The notes beneath the pieces are model-generated. The model had not been told where the DNA came from. It did not search any database and saw only the letters and a list, made by a program, of their open reading frames with translations. A program made the translations under genes and the position numbers. Shown piece after piece: positions 1 to 9,340 of a DNA stretch of 46,227 nucleotides; within the stretch, counting starts at the first letter, position 1; each line of letters opens with the position of its first letter. The DNA lies in assembly GCA_021825585.1 (NCBI GenBank), contig JAKAGT010000032.1, positions 1-46,227 of the forward strand, given 5' to 3'. Source of the DNA: Bacteroidota bacterium (GTDB lineage: Bacteria > Bacteroidota > Ignavibacteria > Kryptoniales > JAKASW01).

Positions 1-78
1 TGGAGGAATCATCTCTTCGGATCTTAGCGAGACAAAAAATGCCCCAACTCTAAACTAACAAAATATCATGATTACGGC

Positions 79-819
79 TCAACAAACTTTGTACACAAAA
101 ATGTTTGTTCCCCGACAGACTCCTAGTGCAAATCCTCCACCTCCAGCATAGATGACGTTGCAGCGAGAAGTGTTTTCTCCATTAGTCAGAATTTCATAAA
201 TGACGTGCTCTGTCAGCATCTCGAGCATAAACGAACGAGCACGGAGCGTCTTCAAGGCACCCTTTGAGGAAATCGTATAAACAAAATTCTGGATTCCTGA
301 GAAATCTGCCGAGACCAGTAGGAAAGGCTTGTGAACGTCACGCTTGTTTGGTTCTGATAAGCAGGACTGAATGGCCGCCGCAGATTTTACAAAATCATAG
401 AATGAGATATGTCGATATTCGTCTTCATCGGAGACAGGAAGAAAAGAACCGTATCGTTCGAGAAAAACCAGACATCGATTTTCGTCGCTCAGAATGTCTG
501 TAATGTTTTCCGGAATGTGCCCAAGGTCGAGTTTCCCATCGCCTTCGGGATAAGTAATTCTCTCAGGGCCAAGCTCTTCGGACGGTAAGAACGCATCCGG
601 TAAGCTGAACCGAGCCCCGTTAGGATGGAGTGTAACGTCTGCAAAAATGGACCGCAGTCTCTTGGTGGGTAGTCTAAGCGTTCCATGATCGACCAGAACA
701 TCCCATGGTATGCCTGCTATTCCAAAGGAAGCTTTGAATTCTTCTGGGACGCGTATGTCAGCAAACTTTGAGGTGAGGCATTCTGCGGCCCACGCAATGA
801 TGCCTCCGCTTTTGTCCAT
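79..819 (-). pseudogene. Truncated Cas10/Csm1 (type III CRISPR) remnant
   Basis: The 246-residue product matches the middle of Csm1-type Cas10. An 'LRSIFADV' segment is followed by 'VSADFSGIQNFVYTISSKGA', 'LRARSFMLEMLTEHVI' and 'NVIYAGGGGFAL', which mark the first Palm domain. The N-terminal HD nuclease domain is missing: an in-frame TAA lies 12 nt upstream of the ATG. The protein stops right after the GGGGF strand with an unrelated tail (CRGTNIFVYKVC), so Palm2 with the GGDD cyclase motif and the C-terminal domain are gone. No other cas gene and no repeat-spacer array is seen nearby. I infer a decayed fragment. It is weakly possible that the window edge and a rearrangement hide the rest. Confidence 0.75.
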
Positions 820-1204
820 ACGGTTACCTTAGCTTTCTTTTTACTGAAAGGCTGAACTGGGTCAGCCAGTTATCAGTTGATATCTATCTGTTCCCGGTAA
901 TAGATGAAGCTGGAATTCCTGTACGAACTTATATGGCCTAGTAGTCCGCCCAAAATTGGATCATGCGCTTAGATATAGCACCATTCCCTACTAGACTTGT
1001 TTTCAAATTTAGGCGACCTCAGATAATATTGCAAATATGAGTCCAAGGGCGGGCCGCAACACGATTGGACAACATTTCTATCCGTTAATATAACGTCGGA
1101 GAAGTTGGCCCCGGCCACGACAATGGGGAACAATGTGTCCCCCGACATCTCGAGGTCCTTGATCTACTGGAGGGTTTCGGTGTCGTATTCACAAGCTGCT
1201 CTCA
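820..1204. other. Intergenic stretch, no gene seen
   Basis: About 385 bp between the cas10 remnant and the first small gene. No reading frame with a plausible start and ribosome site is visible, and no tRNA-like fold or strong terminator stands out. It probably contains decayed remains of the cas10 5' region. The end nearest 1204 leads into a palindromic motif (TCACATCGTGTGATGTGCGG, about 1204-1223) that recurs near 4600. Confidence 0.4.
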
Positions 1205-1471
1205 TCACATCGTGTGATGTGCGGCTCCCCGGACATCCGTGCTGGACTGCGGAAGGTAAGAGACGTACACATCGGCAGTGATGTCATTCGCGACGAAGCG
1301 GCCGGAAGTTGCATGCACCACACCGTTAAGGTAATCAAACGCATCGTCTTTGATCAGCTGCTCTTCCGCGTCGAGAAGCGTTCTCTGATGCTTGATTTCG
1401 ATTAGCCGCTCAAATGCTCTTTGAAGCCTGGTCTCAGTGTCCACTTCCTGGGTGATTGTGTCGACTTCCAT
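1205..1471 (-). CDS. Small hypothetical protein, 88 aa
   Basis: Not recognised. The start is supported by GGAG about 9 nt upstream of the ATG. Residues 10-50 are charged and probably helical (RLQRAFERLIEIKHQRTLLDAEEQ). The last ten residues (DVRGAAHHTM) are encoded by a palindromic motif that also occurs at about 4600, so the natural C-terminus may have been replaced by repeat DNA. It follows the 167-aa gene on the same strand after a 150-bp gap filled by a double hairpin. Confidence 0.5.
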   Translation of the reverse strand: MEVDTITQEVDTETRLQRAFERLIEIKHQRTLLDAEEQLIKDDAFDYLNGVVHATSGRFVANDITADVYVSYLPQSSTDVRGAAHHTM

Positions 1472-1530
1472 GATGATTTCTCCTTATGATTTCGGGATAT
1501 GTCAACGGGATCCGACGTACCCCAAGTTTC

Positions 1531-1620
1531 TTCAATTGATCCCGCCAATTATCACATGGCGGGATGCTCATTCCAATTCCGACTTAGCTTCACTTCATTC
1601 GCTAAGTTCGGTTGGAATGG
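1531..1620. repeat. Double-hairpin palindromic element
   Basis: Two adjacent inverted repeats fill the gap downstream of the 167-aa gene. The first pairs TCCCGCC with GGCGGGA around 1532-1556. The second is a long imperfect stem pairing CATTCCAATTCCGACTTAGC with GCTAAGTTCGGTTGGAATG around 1568-1620. The two-stem layout resembles elements elsewhere in the window. It may act as a transcription terminator for the gene ending at 1623, but there is no clear T-tract. Confidence 0.55.
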
Positions 1621-1622
1621 CA

Positions 1623-2126
1623 CTACGCTGTCCGGTGGATGAAGAGAGTCAGGGCCAGCTTGATGATGTCCTGCGTAGAGAACCTTGCGGAGTCAACCTG
1701 CTCTGTGATCTGGACAGCGTCCTTGAGGCACCTCAGAAGCTCTTCCCGATCGCTCTCGGCGCGTCCGGAGTCTGCGGCCAGAATTTCCTTCCGCGGAGGG
1801 TCCTTCGGAGAAGGTGGAGCGCTTGACGGGTCTGGTCCGTCCGCCTTGCCCTCGTTCTTCGGAGTTTCCTTAACTTCAGGAGCCTTCGGCGCAGCGGCGG
1901 CAGACTTGGCGGAACCGTTTGCCGGAGTGACTTTGGAAACTTCGTTGATGAAGTTTTTCGAAGACTTGAACTCGATCAGATCGCCTTCATGGAGAGTCGG
2001 AATGGTGGACATGAACTTGCTGAAATTAAACCACTCACCGTTGACCTTGATGCCCTTCTCATTCACTCTCTCGATTGTTCCACTAACCGGAACCTTCGAT
2101 GTCTTCTTTTCGATTTGCTGTAGCAT
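1623..2126 (-). CDS. Hypothetical protein with OB-like N-terminus and acidic/proline linker
   Basis: The 167-aa product is not recognised. Residues 10-55 (VSGTIERVNEKGIKVNGEWF ... GDLIEFKSS) alternate in a way that suggests a small beta-barrel such as an OB fold. Residues about 66-115 are an Ala/Pro/Lys/Asp-rich disordered linker, and residues 120-167 are a predicted helical tail. That layout (compact domain plus disordered linker) is seen in some mobile-element nucleic-acid-binding proteins, which is only a suggestion. The start has a strong GGGAGG 5-6 nt upstream. It lies 118 bp downstream of the HTH gene on the same strand. Confidence 0.6.
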   Translation of the reverse strand: MLQQIEKKTSKVPVSGTIERVNEKGIKVNGEWFNFSKFMSTIPTLHEGDLIEFKSSKNFINEVSKVTPANGSAKSAAAAPKAPEVKETPKNEGKADGPDPSSAPPSPKDPPRKEILAADSGRAESDREELLRCLKDAVQITEQVDSARFSTQDIIKLALTLFIHRTA

Positions 2127-2244
2127 GACAGCCTCCCTTGTTTTTGTTGATACCTATCGTGAACAGGTCAGGTGCCTGTTCCTATCCTACTATGCAGAGA
2201 ATCAAAGAAGATGTTTTCCGGTCCGACCTCGCCGGATCTTGTTC

Positions 2245-2736
2245 CTATAAATACGAACTGACCTTCTCTTGCAGGGACACGCGCACTTTCTCGAATGTCT
2301 TCGAAGACATCCTGAGGTCCTTGCAAATCTCCCTCACAGAGTAACCGGCCGTTAGTTCTGATAGCACCTGCCGCTCGCGGTCGTTCAGAGAAGAGACGAA
2401 TTCCTGAGATATGTAATCGTCGAAAGGATCATGTGAATCCGATGCGATTACGTTCTCGAGTGTGAAATGATCCATAATGGGATCGGACATATAGCATCTG
2501 ACTTTGTTGAACGCATCAAGCCGGCTTTTCCCCACTTCATCAAGAGCGAGAAAGCTCCTTTCATGGATGCCTTTCGCAGTAAGTCGCATATAGTTGATCA
2601 GCAACGCGAGAGTGCATTTCGAACCCAAGCGGAGACTTTCCTGGTATGCCAGCAGGAGCAGCTCGTCGGAATCGTCCTCGGTATGTACGAAGATTCGTGC
2701 ATAGCTCATTAGTGCTGTGAAATCCCGTTTTGTCAT
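2245..2736 (-). CDS. HTH protein (LuxR/sigma-region-4-like C-terminus), 163 aa
   Basis: The last 55 residues (SSLNDRERQVLSELTAGYSV then REICKDLRMSSKTFEKVRVS) fit a LuxR/GerE or sigma-70 region 4 helix-turn-helix, so DNA binding is likely. The N-terminal 100 residues are helical and unrecognised. I start at MTKRDF (2736) because its ATG lies one base after the stop of the preceding 78-aa gene and GGGGAG sits just upstream; the open frame 8 codons further has no ribosome site. The two genes look translationally coupled. The HTH could regulate this small cluster. Target and ligand cannot be inferred. Confidence 0.6.
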   Translation of the reverse strand: MTKRDFTALMSYARIFVHTEDDSDELLLLAYQESLRLGSKCTLALLINYMRLTAKGIHERSFLALDEVGKSRLDAFNKVRCYMSDPIMDHFTLENVIASDSHDPFDDYISQEFVSSLNDRERQVLSELTAGYSVREICKDLRMSSKTFEKVRVSLQEKVSSYL

Positions 2737-2737
2737 C

Positions 2738-2974
2738 TTACTTCTCCCCTTCCAAATCATAAAGCTTCATGGCGACTTCTCTTTCTTTCGTGACGAAATA
2801 ACCCTCGCGATCCCAAGCACCGCCTGGGAAGTCTTTGCACCAGCGGTAGATGTAAACGAAGAACTTGTGGACGAGAAGGTTCTCCGTTACTCTGATTTGA
2901 ATTCGAGAGTGCTGTCGCTTCAGGTCGGCGGCGAACTCTCTGAACTTAACTTCCGAATCGAATCTGATATCCAT
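2738..2974 (-). CDS. Small hypothetical protein, 78 aa
   Basis: Not recognised. It has a strong GGAGG 6 nt upstream of the ATG, and its stop is one base before the HTH gene start, so it is probably the first gene of a four-gene cluster (2974 down to 1205). It is basic and aromatic (LLVHKFFVYIYRWC), with no signal peptide or clear motif. Its 5' side abuts the inverted-repeat element at 3005-3349. Confidence 0.5.
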   Translation of the reverse strand: MDIRFDSEVKFREFAADLKRQHSRIQIRVTENLLVHKFFVYIYRWCKDFPGGAWDREGYFVTKEREVAMKLYDLEGEK

Positions 2975-3004
2975 CTGTGGCCTCCTTTGCGTCGCAAAAA
3001 AAGA

Positions 3005-3349
3005 TGAATGCCCGAACGTAATTGTAATTCTAAGCGCCGGAGCGCAGCTGCGAAGGCGACGGTACTATCCTCGAAGAAGAGTGATATCAGATTAAGAGAA
3101 TCTTTACTGCAGGCGTGCGACTCCGTATAGCCTTGACAGTCCCGCAGACGTGCGGGCTGTCAAGGCTCGTCCCGAAGGGATCCCGACCCCGCCGACGGCG
3201 GGGTCTTGGGACACGCTGCTGTCCCGAACCTTAATACGCATCGTGTGTGTTCGGGATCCCGCACATCCATGTGCGGGAAGTACTTTCACTTACCACACGT
3301 GCCTTCGCAGCAAGCGGAGGCGCTTATCTTGTTTACGTTCGGGCATTCA
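3005..3349. repeat. About 345-bp element bounded by imperfect inverted repeats
   Basis: The left end begins TGAATGCCCGAACGTAA and continues to CTGCGAAGGC near 3057. The reverse complement of 3301-3349 reads the same with a few changes (shared TGAATGCCCGAACGTAA, AAGCGCC and CTGCGAAGGC blocks). Between them are several smaller palindromes (CCCGCAGACGTGCGGG, CCCCGCCGACGGCGGGG, TCCCGCACATCCATGTGCGG plus GA). There is no coding frame of note. The form resembles a MITE or a nested palindrome. No target-site duplication is evident. Confidence 0.6.
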
Positions 3350-4826
3350 ATAGGAGGTGGAACGCGGAAGCGTTCTGTTAAGGATGGATTTCTGTTGTGG
3401 TGTTGGTGTAGGGAGAAAGAGGAATAGTGGAGTCATGGAATGTTGGAATTGGGGGGTGATGATTTTCTGGATTGGTGGGCTGGTCGGGCGCGACGATTGT
3501 TGCCGTAGACGAGTTTACTGAGCCGGAGGCTCTTGAGCCTTAGGCTCAGAGTCTATGGCAGTTGGAGCGTAAGTGCGTGTGCCGAGTCCCGCCAGAAGCG
3601 GGACGAGGCTCTCGCACAGCGACATACAATCGACGTGACCGATCAATTGAGGTCAAGGAAGCAATTAGGGGTGGTGTGGCGCGAAGCGCGCCATTCGTTG
3701 GGCTTGGGTTCGCGGGCGGCACGCCTGCCTCCGCCGAAGCGGCTCCGCGCAGGCAGGCGCGAGGGCACGATTATCCCGCGAAGCGGGATTTCGGCAAGGC
3801 CTCAATTTGCTCATCTATTCTTTCCGTTTCTGATCTATTCTTCGCCGACAGGCGAAGTAGTCGGATCGGAATGAATAGTCTGTCAGCGGTCCCGATACGA
3901 GTAGAATCGTATCGGGATGCGAGTCATTCGCCGTAAGCGGATGTCTCGTCCCGGTGAACGGGATCTCCGCTACGCTCCGACAAGGTGACTGCAAATATCG
4001 TGACCGAGCTAGTCCCGCCAAGGGCGGGATCTTCGACGTGACAGAAATCCTTCCTGGCGTCAGGACAAGCATAGAACGGGACAGCCCTTCCTATTGGAAG
4101 GTAACCGTTGGGAGACGCCCGCAGCGCGCCCCGCTGGCGCGGGGTTCTCATTCTATATGGGGTGGAAGGAAAAGGCACGACGATTGATTTTGAGTTCCGT
4201 TCACGACACGTAGGTGGCGTGATGCCTGTCCGACTCGGCTTCGCCGTGTCGAGATCCTTCGCATAAGACAGCGCAGCTGCCTTTCTGGTCCGAAGGATCC
4301 CGGTCAAACGAATGTTCGAGCGAGACAAGGAGCGAGTGATAAAGACGTTGCGGAGTCTCGATCTATTCGAGATGAAGCTATCTCTTTCTCTGAATCGGCG
4401 TGCCTGGACCCCGAATAAGAGCATTTCGGGGCAGGCCAGTTGCGGGCATCTCTTCCGGGGTTTGTTTCTTGCGAACGCAGATGCTGACAGCATGCCGAGA
4501 AATACCCCTACTTTCAATTCTCCGATAATCATCTGAGGGAAATGAAATGGTTTCGGCGAGACGTGTCCTTTACTTGATGGACGGGGTGAGCCGCTCCGAT
4601 CACATCCTGTGATGTGCGGCTTCCCGAACGTCCTGTTCGGGAAATCGACGCCGAAGTGTTCGGCGGAGAGAGGGAGATTTCCCGTTTCGCAGTTCACTGC
4701 GAACGGGAACCCGAACATATAAATAATTGTGATCGGGAATATCTCTGTTGCTGGCACGCTACCAACTGAGCCTGTTGAGGCAGGCGGGTGAGCCTCAGAA
4801 ACCTTTACCAGGTGCTGCAGCAAAGG
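3350..4826. repeat. Palindrome-dense non-coding stretch
   Basis: About 1.5 kb with no credible gene. It is packed with short GC-rich inverted repeats, often with a GAA or AAG loop: GTCCCGCCAGAAGCGGGAC (3589), GGCGCGAAGCGCGCC (3678), TCCCGCGAAGCGGGA (3775), CCCGATACG...CGTATCGGG (3891-3916), GTCCCGCCAAGGGCGGGA (4012), CCCGAACGTCCTGTTCGGG (4623), and CCCGTTTCGCA...TGCGAACGGG (4680-4707). Longer open frames here run straight through these hairpins and lack ribosome sites. It looks like a graveyard of small mobile palindromes. Confidence 0.6.
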
Positions 4827-4886
4827 GAGCGACGACTGCCCTCGAGCACCTTTCAGAGCATTGGCCTTTAGGGACAGTCGTCGTTC
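4827..4886 (-). terminator. Possible terminator hairpin after enolase
   Basis: AACGACGACTGTCCC (4885 to 4871, minus strand) pairs with GGGCAGTCGTCGCT (4841 to 4828) around a loop of about 29 nt. It is the first structure after the enolase stop, at the end of the long fluoride operon. There is no convincing T-tract, so intrinsic termination is uncertain. Confidence 0.35.
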
Positions 4887-4897
4887 TCAGGATGAAA

Positions 4898-6178
4898 TTA
4901 TGAATTCTTGAACGCTTTCTTCCCCGCAAAGCGAGCAGCCTTCCCGAGTTGTCTTTCGATCCTCATCAGCTGGTTGAACTTCTCAATTCTCTCACCGCGG
5001 CAGCCACTTCCGGTTTTAAGATGACCGGCGTTCACGGCAACTGTCAAATCCGAGATGATCGCATCGACGGTCTCTCCGCTTCGATGAGAGACGAAGCAGT
5101 TGTAGTCTTTTTTGTAGGCAAGCTCGATTGTCTCGAGGGTCTCAGTGACGGTTCCGATCTGGTTCAGCTTTATTAGAATTGAATTTGCGACTTTCTTTTC
5201 GATTGCCTGCGCTAGGATCTTCTTGTTCGTACAAAAGATATCGTCACCAACAAGTTCTACCTTCGAACCAAGCACATCGGTAAGGTTCTTCCACCCTTCC
5301 CAGTCGTTCTCAGCCAGGCCGTCTTCGAGAAGAACGATTGGATACTGCTTAACCCAGCTCTCCCATTGTTTGATCAAATCGTCGCTTGATATCGTCTTCT
5401 TCGTGCTCTTAAAGAGAAGATATTTGCCGTTGTCCCACATTTCGCTCGCTGCCGGATCGAGGCAGATGCTGATGTCCGCGCCCGGTTTATAGCCAGCCTT
5501 TGTAATGCCCTCCAGGATTGCCTCAACAGCTTCTTCGTTCGACTTCAGGTCTGGAGCGAAACCGCCTTCGTCGCCGACGCCGGTGCTCAGTCCCTTGCCG
5601 TGCAACACGGAATTCAAAGCGTGAAATGTTTCCTCTCCCATCCTGATGGCCTCCGCAAACGATGGGGCGTTGTGCGGCGCGATCATGAACTCCTGGAAAT
5701 CGACGGTGTTGTCGGCATGCTTGCCGCCATTGATAACGTTCATGCACGGGACCGGGAGGAGATTGGCATTGAGCCCGCCCATGAACTGATACAAAGGCAC
5801 TCCTGCGCTCGCTGCGGACGCCCTGACGTATGCCATTGAAACACCAAGGATGGCATTCGCGCCCAACACCGATTTGTTCTCTGTCCCATCGAGCCCGATC
5901 AAGAAATAGTCCAGCTCTTTCTGTGAGGAGAAATTTCTTTTAGTAATCTCAGGAGCTATCTTCTTCAAAACATTCTCGACGGCCTTTGTGACACCTTTGC
6001 CGCCATAACGTTTCTTGTCGCCGTCCCGGAGTTCGGTAGCTTCCCTTTCACCGGTGGAAGCGCCACTCGGCACCATGGCACGGGCCTGCGTTCCGTCTTC
6101 CAGAATCAAATCAACTTCAACGGTTGGATTACCTCTTGAATCCAGTATCTCGAGTGCATCGATAGATTTAACTTTCAT
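4898..6178 (-). CDS. eno: Enolase
   Basis: Cytosolic Mg-dependent conversion of 2-phosphoglycerate to phosphoenolpyruvate. The 426-aa length is normal. Clear motifs: '[13 protein letters not shown]', '[15 protein letters not shown]', '[10 protein letters not shown]', '[14 protein letters not shown]', '[11 protein letters not shown]' and '[10 protein letters not shown]'. The open frame extends 14 codons further, but the start at MKVKS has GGAG 7-8 nt upstream and fits the family N-terminus. The start overlaps the MutS-like stop by 11 nt, so it is translationally coupled and is the last gene of the long run behind the crcB riboswitch. Enolase is strongly inhibited by fluoride with phosphate, which suggests this copy restores glycolytic capacity under fluoride. 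Whether a second housekeeping eno exists elsewhere cannot be seen. Confidence 0.97.
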   Translation of the reverse strand: MKVKSIDALEILDSRGNPTVEVDLILEDGTQARAMVPSGASTGEREATELRDGDKKRYGGKGVTKAVENVLKKIAPEITKRNFSSQKELDYFLIGLDGTENKSVLGANAILGVSMAYVRASAASAGVPLYQFMGGLNANLLPVPCMNVINGGKHADNTVDFQEFMIAPHNAPSFAEAIRMGEETFHALNSVLHGKGLSTGVGDEGGFAPDLKSNEEAVEAILEGITKAGYKPGADISICLDPAASEMWDNGKYLLFKSTKKTISSDDLIKQWESWVKQYPIVLLEDGLAENDWEGWKNLTDVLGSKVELVGDDIFCTNKKILAQAIEKKVANSILIKLNQIGTVTETLETIELAYKKDYNCFVSHRSGETVDAIISDLTVAVNAGHLKTGSGCRGERIEKFNQLMRIERQLGKAARFAGKKAFKNS

Positions 6179-7715
6179 ACGATTCTCCGTTTCTTCTTTT
6201 TGTGTCGTCAGAATTTGCAACTATCCGCTCGTATAAGTCCTGACCGAAACTCGTCTCCAGCGGTTCCGCCTCTTCCAGCTTGAAGGTCCGCGTGCCATCC
6301 TCGAGCCTTTGGGCACGCAGAAAGAGCGTGTTCTCCCTCGCCGCTTCATAGAAAGTTCCGGCAAAGGAGTACAGGTGGGTAACGAAAAAGACCTTGTTTC
6401 GGCCTTCCAGCAGTGCTGTGACTATCTGGCGGGCAATCTCAGAACCTTCCCTCTCGTTTGTTGCAGCAAAAGACTCGTTGAAAAGGAGGAGGGAGTCGGG
6501 TGTAACATGGTCTGCGATGCGGCTCATCCGGCTCAGCTCTTCGTCAAATTTTCCGCTTTCCATTGCAGTGTCCTCCTCTCGTTTGTAATGAGTAAAGACC
6601 GCACTGCATAGATTTGCGGTAAAGGAGTCTGCCGAGACAAACATCCCCGCCTGCATCATCAGCTGTGCAAGTCCTATGCTGCGAAGAAAGGTTGATTTCC
6701 CTCCCTGGTTCGCACCTGTAATTATCACGAGGTTCTTCCCGTCCGCACTAATACCATTACCGACGACTTTCGCCGATGTTGTCAATGCAAGGCAAGTATC
6801 ATACAATCCAGAAAAGGAATGCCGGCGCTCGCGTACAGGAGATGGGATTGGGAAGCAAACATGGTTTTCCTTCTCATTAAGCCGCTCATACAAATTGAGG
6901 CAACCAAGGTAGAAGCCGAGCTCAGTCCGAAGCATGTTGAAAAAGGTTTGTATATGATCCGCCGATTGGGCAAGTGCATTTGCCACCAGGTTAATCCCGC
7001 GATCTCTCAAGTTGCCAAGCGCTTCCGCCCCTCTTTCATCCCGCGGATCGAGATGAAAAGTGTATGGCTCTGATTTTCGTGAAACCGCCAGCCTAACGCG
7101 TTTTAACCAGCCCAATCTGAGATCCGGGGGTTTTCTAAGTATGTAGTTCGTCCCTTTGTTGCCGGCCCCCAGTTTTGCACTTACAAGCACATCGTGATCA
7201 GACCTCAGGTACCTAAGGTGCGATTCAATCTCTTCGAAGTACTCATCCGTGAGTTCCTGCCTCAGCATGGCGACCAGTCTCGAAAAGCCCGATGACCGGA
7301 ATTCATGTTCGTGTTCATCGGCTATATTCCTAAGCAGCTTCAGCTTTGAGACAAATATCTGCAGCGACTCGATGGCTCCATAGAGTACCGACCCGGGCGA
7401 TCGATGTGAGAAGAAAGCCCAGAACGACTTCCTCTTCTCTTCAATTGCATCGACCGCGACTTGATAAGCCTCTCTGAGAACAGAGGGATTACGGAGACAG
7501 TCTCTGAGGATTTCCTGACGATACAGTATCGTGTCCAAATCCGTCGAGCCGGACAGAACCACTTTCCTTGCAATATCCAGAACGAACTTGTCCTGACCTG
7601 CCATCGCCTCGAACAGGGTGTTGAGTGACAAATCCTGCGTGAGGGCATCTTCGTTCCATGGTAACGCCTGGTCAGTTTCGAAGTCACGGTCCTTGTAAAG
7701 CAGCAGCGCTTTCAT
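6168..7715 (-). CDS. MutS-like ATPase lacking mismatch-binding domains (copy 2)
   Basis: The 515-aa protein has a C-terminal MutS-type ABC ATPase: Walker [10 protein letters not shown] (residues 334-342), Walker B-like LLLFNES (409-415) with Asn in place of the usual Asp, and VTH switch histidine (445-447). The N-terminal half is helical and resembles the MutS core/lever region. The mismatch-binding domain I with its Phe-x-Glu motif is not present, nor is a Smr endonuclease domain. It overlaps the preceding paralogue by ATGA and the following eno by 11 nt. MutS-like genes are known downstream of crcB-motif RNAs, which fits this operon. It could form a heterodimer with its neighbour. Substrate unknown. 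Confidence 0.85.
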   Translation of the reverse strand: MKALLLYKDRDFETDQALPWNEDALTQDLSLNTLFEAMAGQDKFVLDIARKVVLSGSTDLDTILYRQEILRDCLRNPSVLREAYQVAVDAIEEKRKSFWAFFSHRSPGSVLYGAIESLQIFVSKLKLLRNIADEHEHEFRSSGFSRLVAMLRQELTDEYFEEIESHLRYLRSDHDVLVSAKLGAGNKGTNYILRKPPDLRLGWLKRVRLAVSRKSEPYTFHLDPRDERGAEALGNLRDRGINLVANALAQSADHIQTFFNMLRTELGFYLGCLNLYERLNEKENHVCFPIPSPVRERRHSFSGLYDTCLALTTSAKVVGNGISADGKNLVIITGANQGGKSTFLRSIGLAQLMMQAGMFVSADSFTANLCSAVFTHYKREEDTAMESGKFDEELSRMSRIADHVTPDSLLLFNESFAATNEREGSEIARQIVTALLEGRNKVFFVTHLYSFAGTFYEAARENTLFLRAQRLEDGTRTFKLEEAEPLETSFGQDLYERIVANSDDTKRRNGESYES

Positions 7716-9337
7716 GACAGTAGGCGTTTCCTGAGGTGCTCGTATGTCACACGATATTTCTCGGCAATCGACATAGCGAATGCGAGACCGTCAGCGGATT
7801 TTCTCAGTATCTTAAAAGTCCGGAGTGCGGGATTCTCCGATGCAACGGTACTGGCCAGGCTTACAGTCGAGTCGCTCATCGACGCAAGCTCGTCGATGAA
7901 TGTGACGCAGACGGCAAGGCAACCAAGGTCGATAATTCTCTGCAGCACGTTCCTGCTCAGGAACAACGCGTCCTGGAGGGTCGTGGAGGTAAAAATCTCA
8001 TTCATAATGATGATGCTTTGAGCCGTCGCCGCCTCCAGAATTTTGTGTATTCTGATGAGGTCATCTTCGAGCTTTCCACGAAGGCTGGACATTCTTTCTT
8101 GTTTCTCGAAATGTGTAAAGATCTGGTCGAAGAGAGACAAGCGTGCCTTTCTCCCGGGAACGGGCATCCCAAGGCTGGCAAGGTAGTGCAACTGTCCAAA
8201 CATTCTGGCAAAAGTGGTCTTCCCTCCCTGGTTCGGGCCCGTCACGACGAATATTCGCTCCTGCCCGGTGAGATAGAAGTCATTGCAGACAACCGGCGAG
8301 TCTTCGGAAACGAGCTTACGGGCAAGAGCCAGGTCAAAGCATTCGTAGTCATAAAGTTGAATCGCATCTTTCGGAATGTTGACCGATGGTTCGGAAAGCT
8401 GCGGATAGCAGAATTTCAGATCTGCTTGCTTCAACGGCGCAAGGTACTCGATGTAGGCAATATAAAACTGGATTTCACGATCAAAATTCACAATTGTCTC
8501 ATCGAGGAAGTCGGAGTGTTTTTCGCAGAAATTATTGAGGTCGTGGAAAACGTCCGGAAATAATTGAGAGCCAAATGCCAGAATTTGAGCCTCGATATGG
8601 TTCATCTCAAGGGGATCTGAGAATTTCACCCTGTAGTCGCTCGTCGCCCCCTTGTTGAACCTGGCAAAAGTCTTCTCCACTACGGTGCTGTAGTCGACCT
8701 CGGAATTGTATTTGCGAACCGTAAAACTCCCGCCCCGTATAATGATCGAGTACTTGAGCTGTGACAATTGACTCAGCACGATTTCTGTCTCAGAACAGAG
8801 GGACGTGAAGGGGTTCGAACTCACATACGTGGCGAGGAAATCACGGAACGCCAGGAAACCTCGTGATTTCACATCCGCGCGGGTCAAATCGCCCAGGAGA
8901 TTTCTTACTACATCGCAATAGACACCTACCGCGTCGAGAAACCATCTCTCCTTCTGGTACTTGTAAGAAAGCTTCGTGGATAATTCGACATATTCCCGCA
9001 CCGTATTCATTCCTTGTGCAAACGACCTTATGTCGTCAAGGAGCGTTAGGTCTTCCAGGTCCCGCATCACCTCGTGGCGGTACTGTATTGTCCCGATGTC
9101 TTTAAGCGGAGAATAGAAGAACGGTCTTAATTCGTACCTTTCTTTGCCGCGCGTAATTGTATCGATGACCTGGTCGAGATTCAAATCGCTGAAACACTCT
9201 GGCATCTCAGTGACCCCGTTCAGTGAATCAGCATCAGGACGCCCGGACAAGATGCCATAGAACGGGGTCCTAGCTTCAACCGTATTTTTGACTTGTGTGC
9301 TTCTCAATTCTTTCTTTTTGCCTCTGTCTGCCTTCAT
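7712..9337 (-). CDS. MutS-like ATPase lacking mismatch-binding domains (copy 1)
   Basis: The 541-aa protein has Walker A GPNQGGKTT (residues 367-375), a Walker B-like SIIIMNEIFTSTT (441-453) again with Asn-Glu, and a degenerate switch region (VTFIDEL rather than a THYHEL-type motif). Residues 60-340 are a helical core/lever-like region; no mismatch-recognition domain is seen. It starts 3 nt after the HAD phosphatase stop and overlaps the second MutS-like gene by ATGA. The differing switch regions of the pair suggest one strong and one weak ATPase site in a heterodimer, as in eukaryotic MutS homologues; this is inference. Confidence 0.85.
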   Translation of the reverse strand: MKADRGKKKELRSTQVKNTVEARTPFYGILSGRPDADSLNGVTEMPECFSDLNLDQVIDTITRGKERYELRPFFYSPLKDIGTIQYRHEVMRDLEDLTLLDDIRSFAQGMNTVREYVELSTKLSYKYQKERWFLDAVGVYCDVVRNLLGDLTRADVKSRGFLAFRDFLATYVSSNPFTSLCSETEIVLSQLSQLKYSIIIRGGSFTVRKYNSEVDYSTVVEKTFARFNKGATSDYRVKFSDPLEMNHIEAQILAFGSQLFPDVFHDLNNFCEKHSDFLDETIVNFDREIQFYIAYIEYLAPLKQADLKFCYPQLSEPSVNIPKDAIQLYDYECFDLALARKLVSEDSPVVCNDFYLTGQERIFVVTGPNQGGKTTFARMFGQLHYLASLGMPVPGRKARLSLFDQIFTHFEKQERMSSLRGKLEDDLIRIHKILEAATAQSIIIMNEIFTSTTLQDALFLSRNVLQRIIDLGCLAVCVTFIDELASMSDSTVSLASTVASENPALRTFKILRKSADGLAFAMSIAEKYRVTYEHLRKRLLS

Positions 9338-9340
9338 CCA

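Noticed and set aside
1612-2250. 212-codon plus-strand frame
   Set aside because: Opposite to the 167-aa gene, which has a strong ribosome site; Ser/Leu-rich shadow composition.
3924-4823. 299-codon minus-strand open frame
   Set aside because: It runs through many palindromes, has no ribosome site or recognisable domain, and its Arg/Ser/Pro-rich composition looks like translated GC-rich repeats.
3005-4826. Possible CRISPR array
   Set aside because: The repeats are palindromes of differing sequence and irregular spacing, not identical direct repeats with even spacers.
7736-8563. 275-codon plus-strand frame
   Set aside because: Antisense to the MutS-like gene, which has clear motifs.
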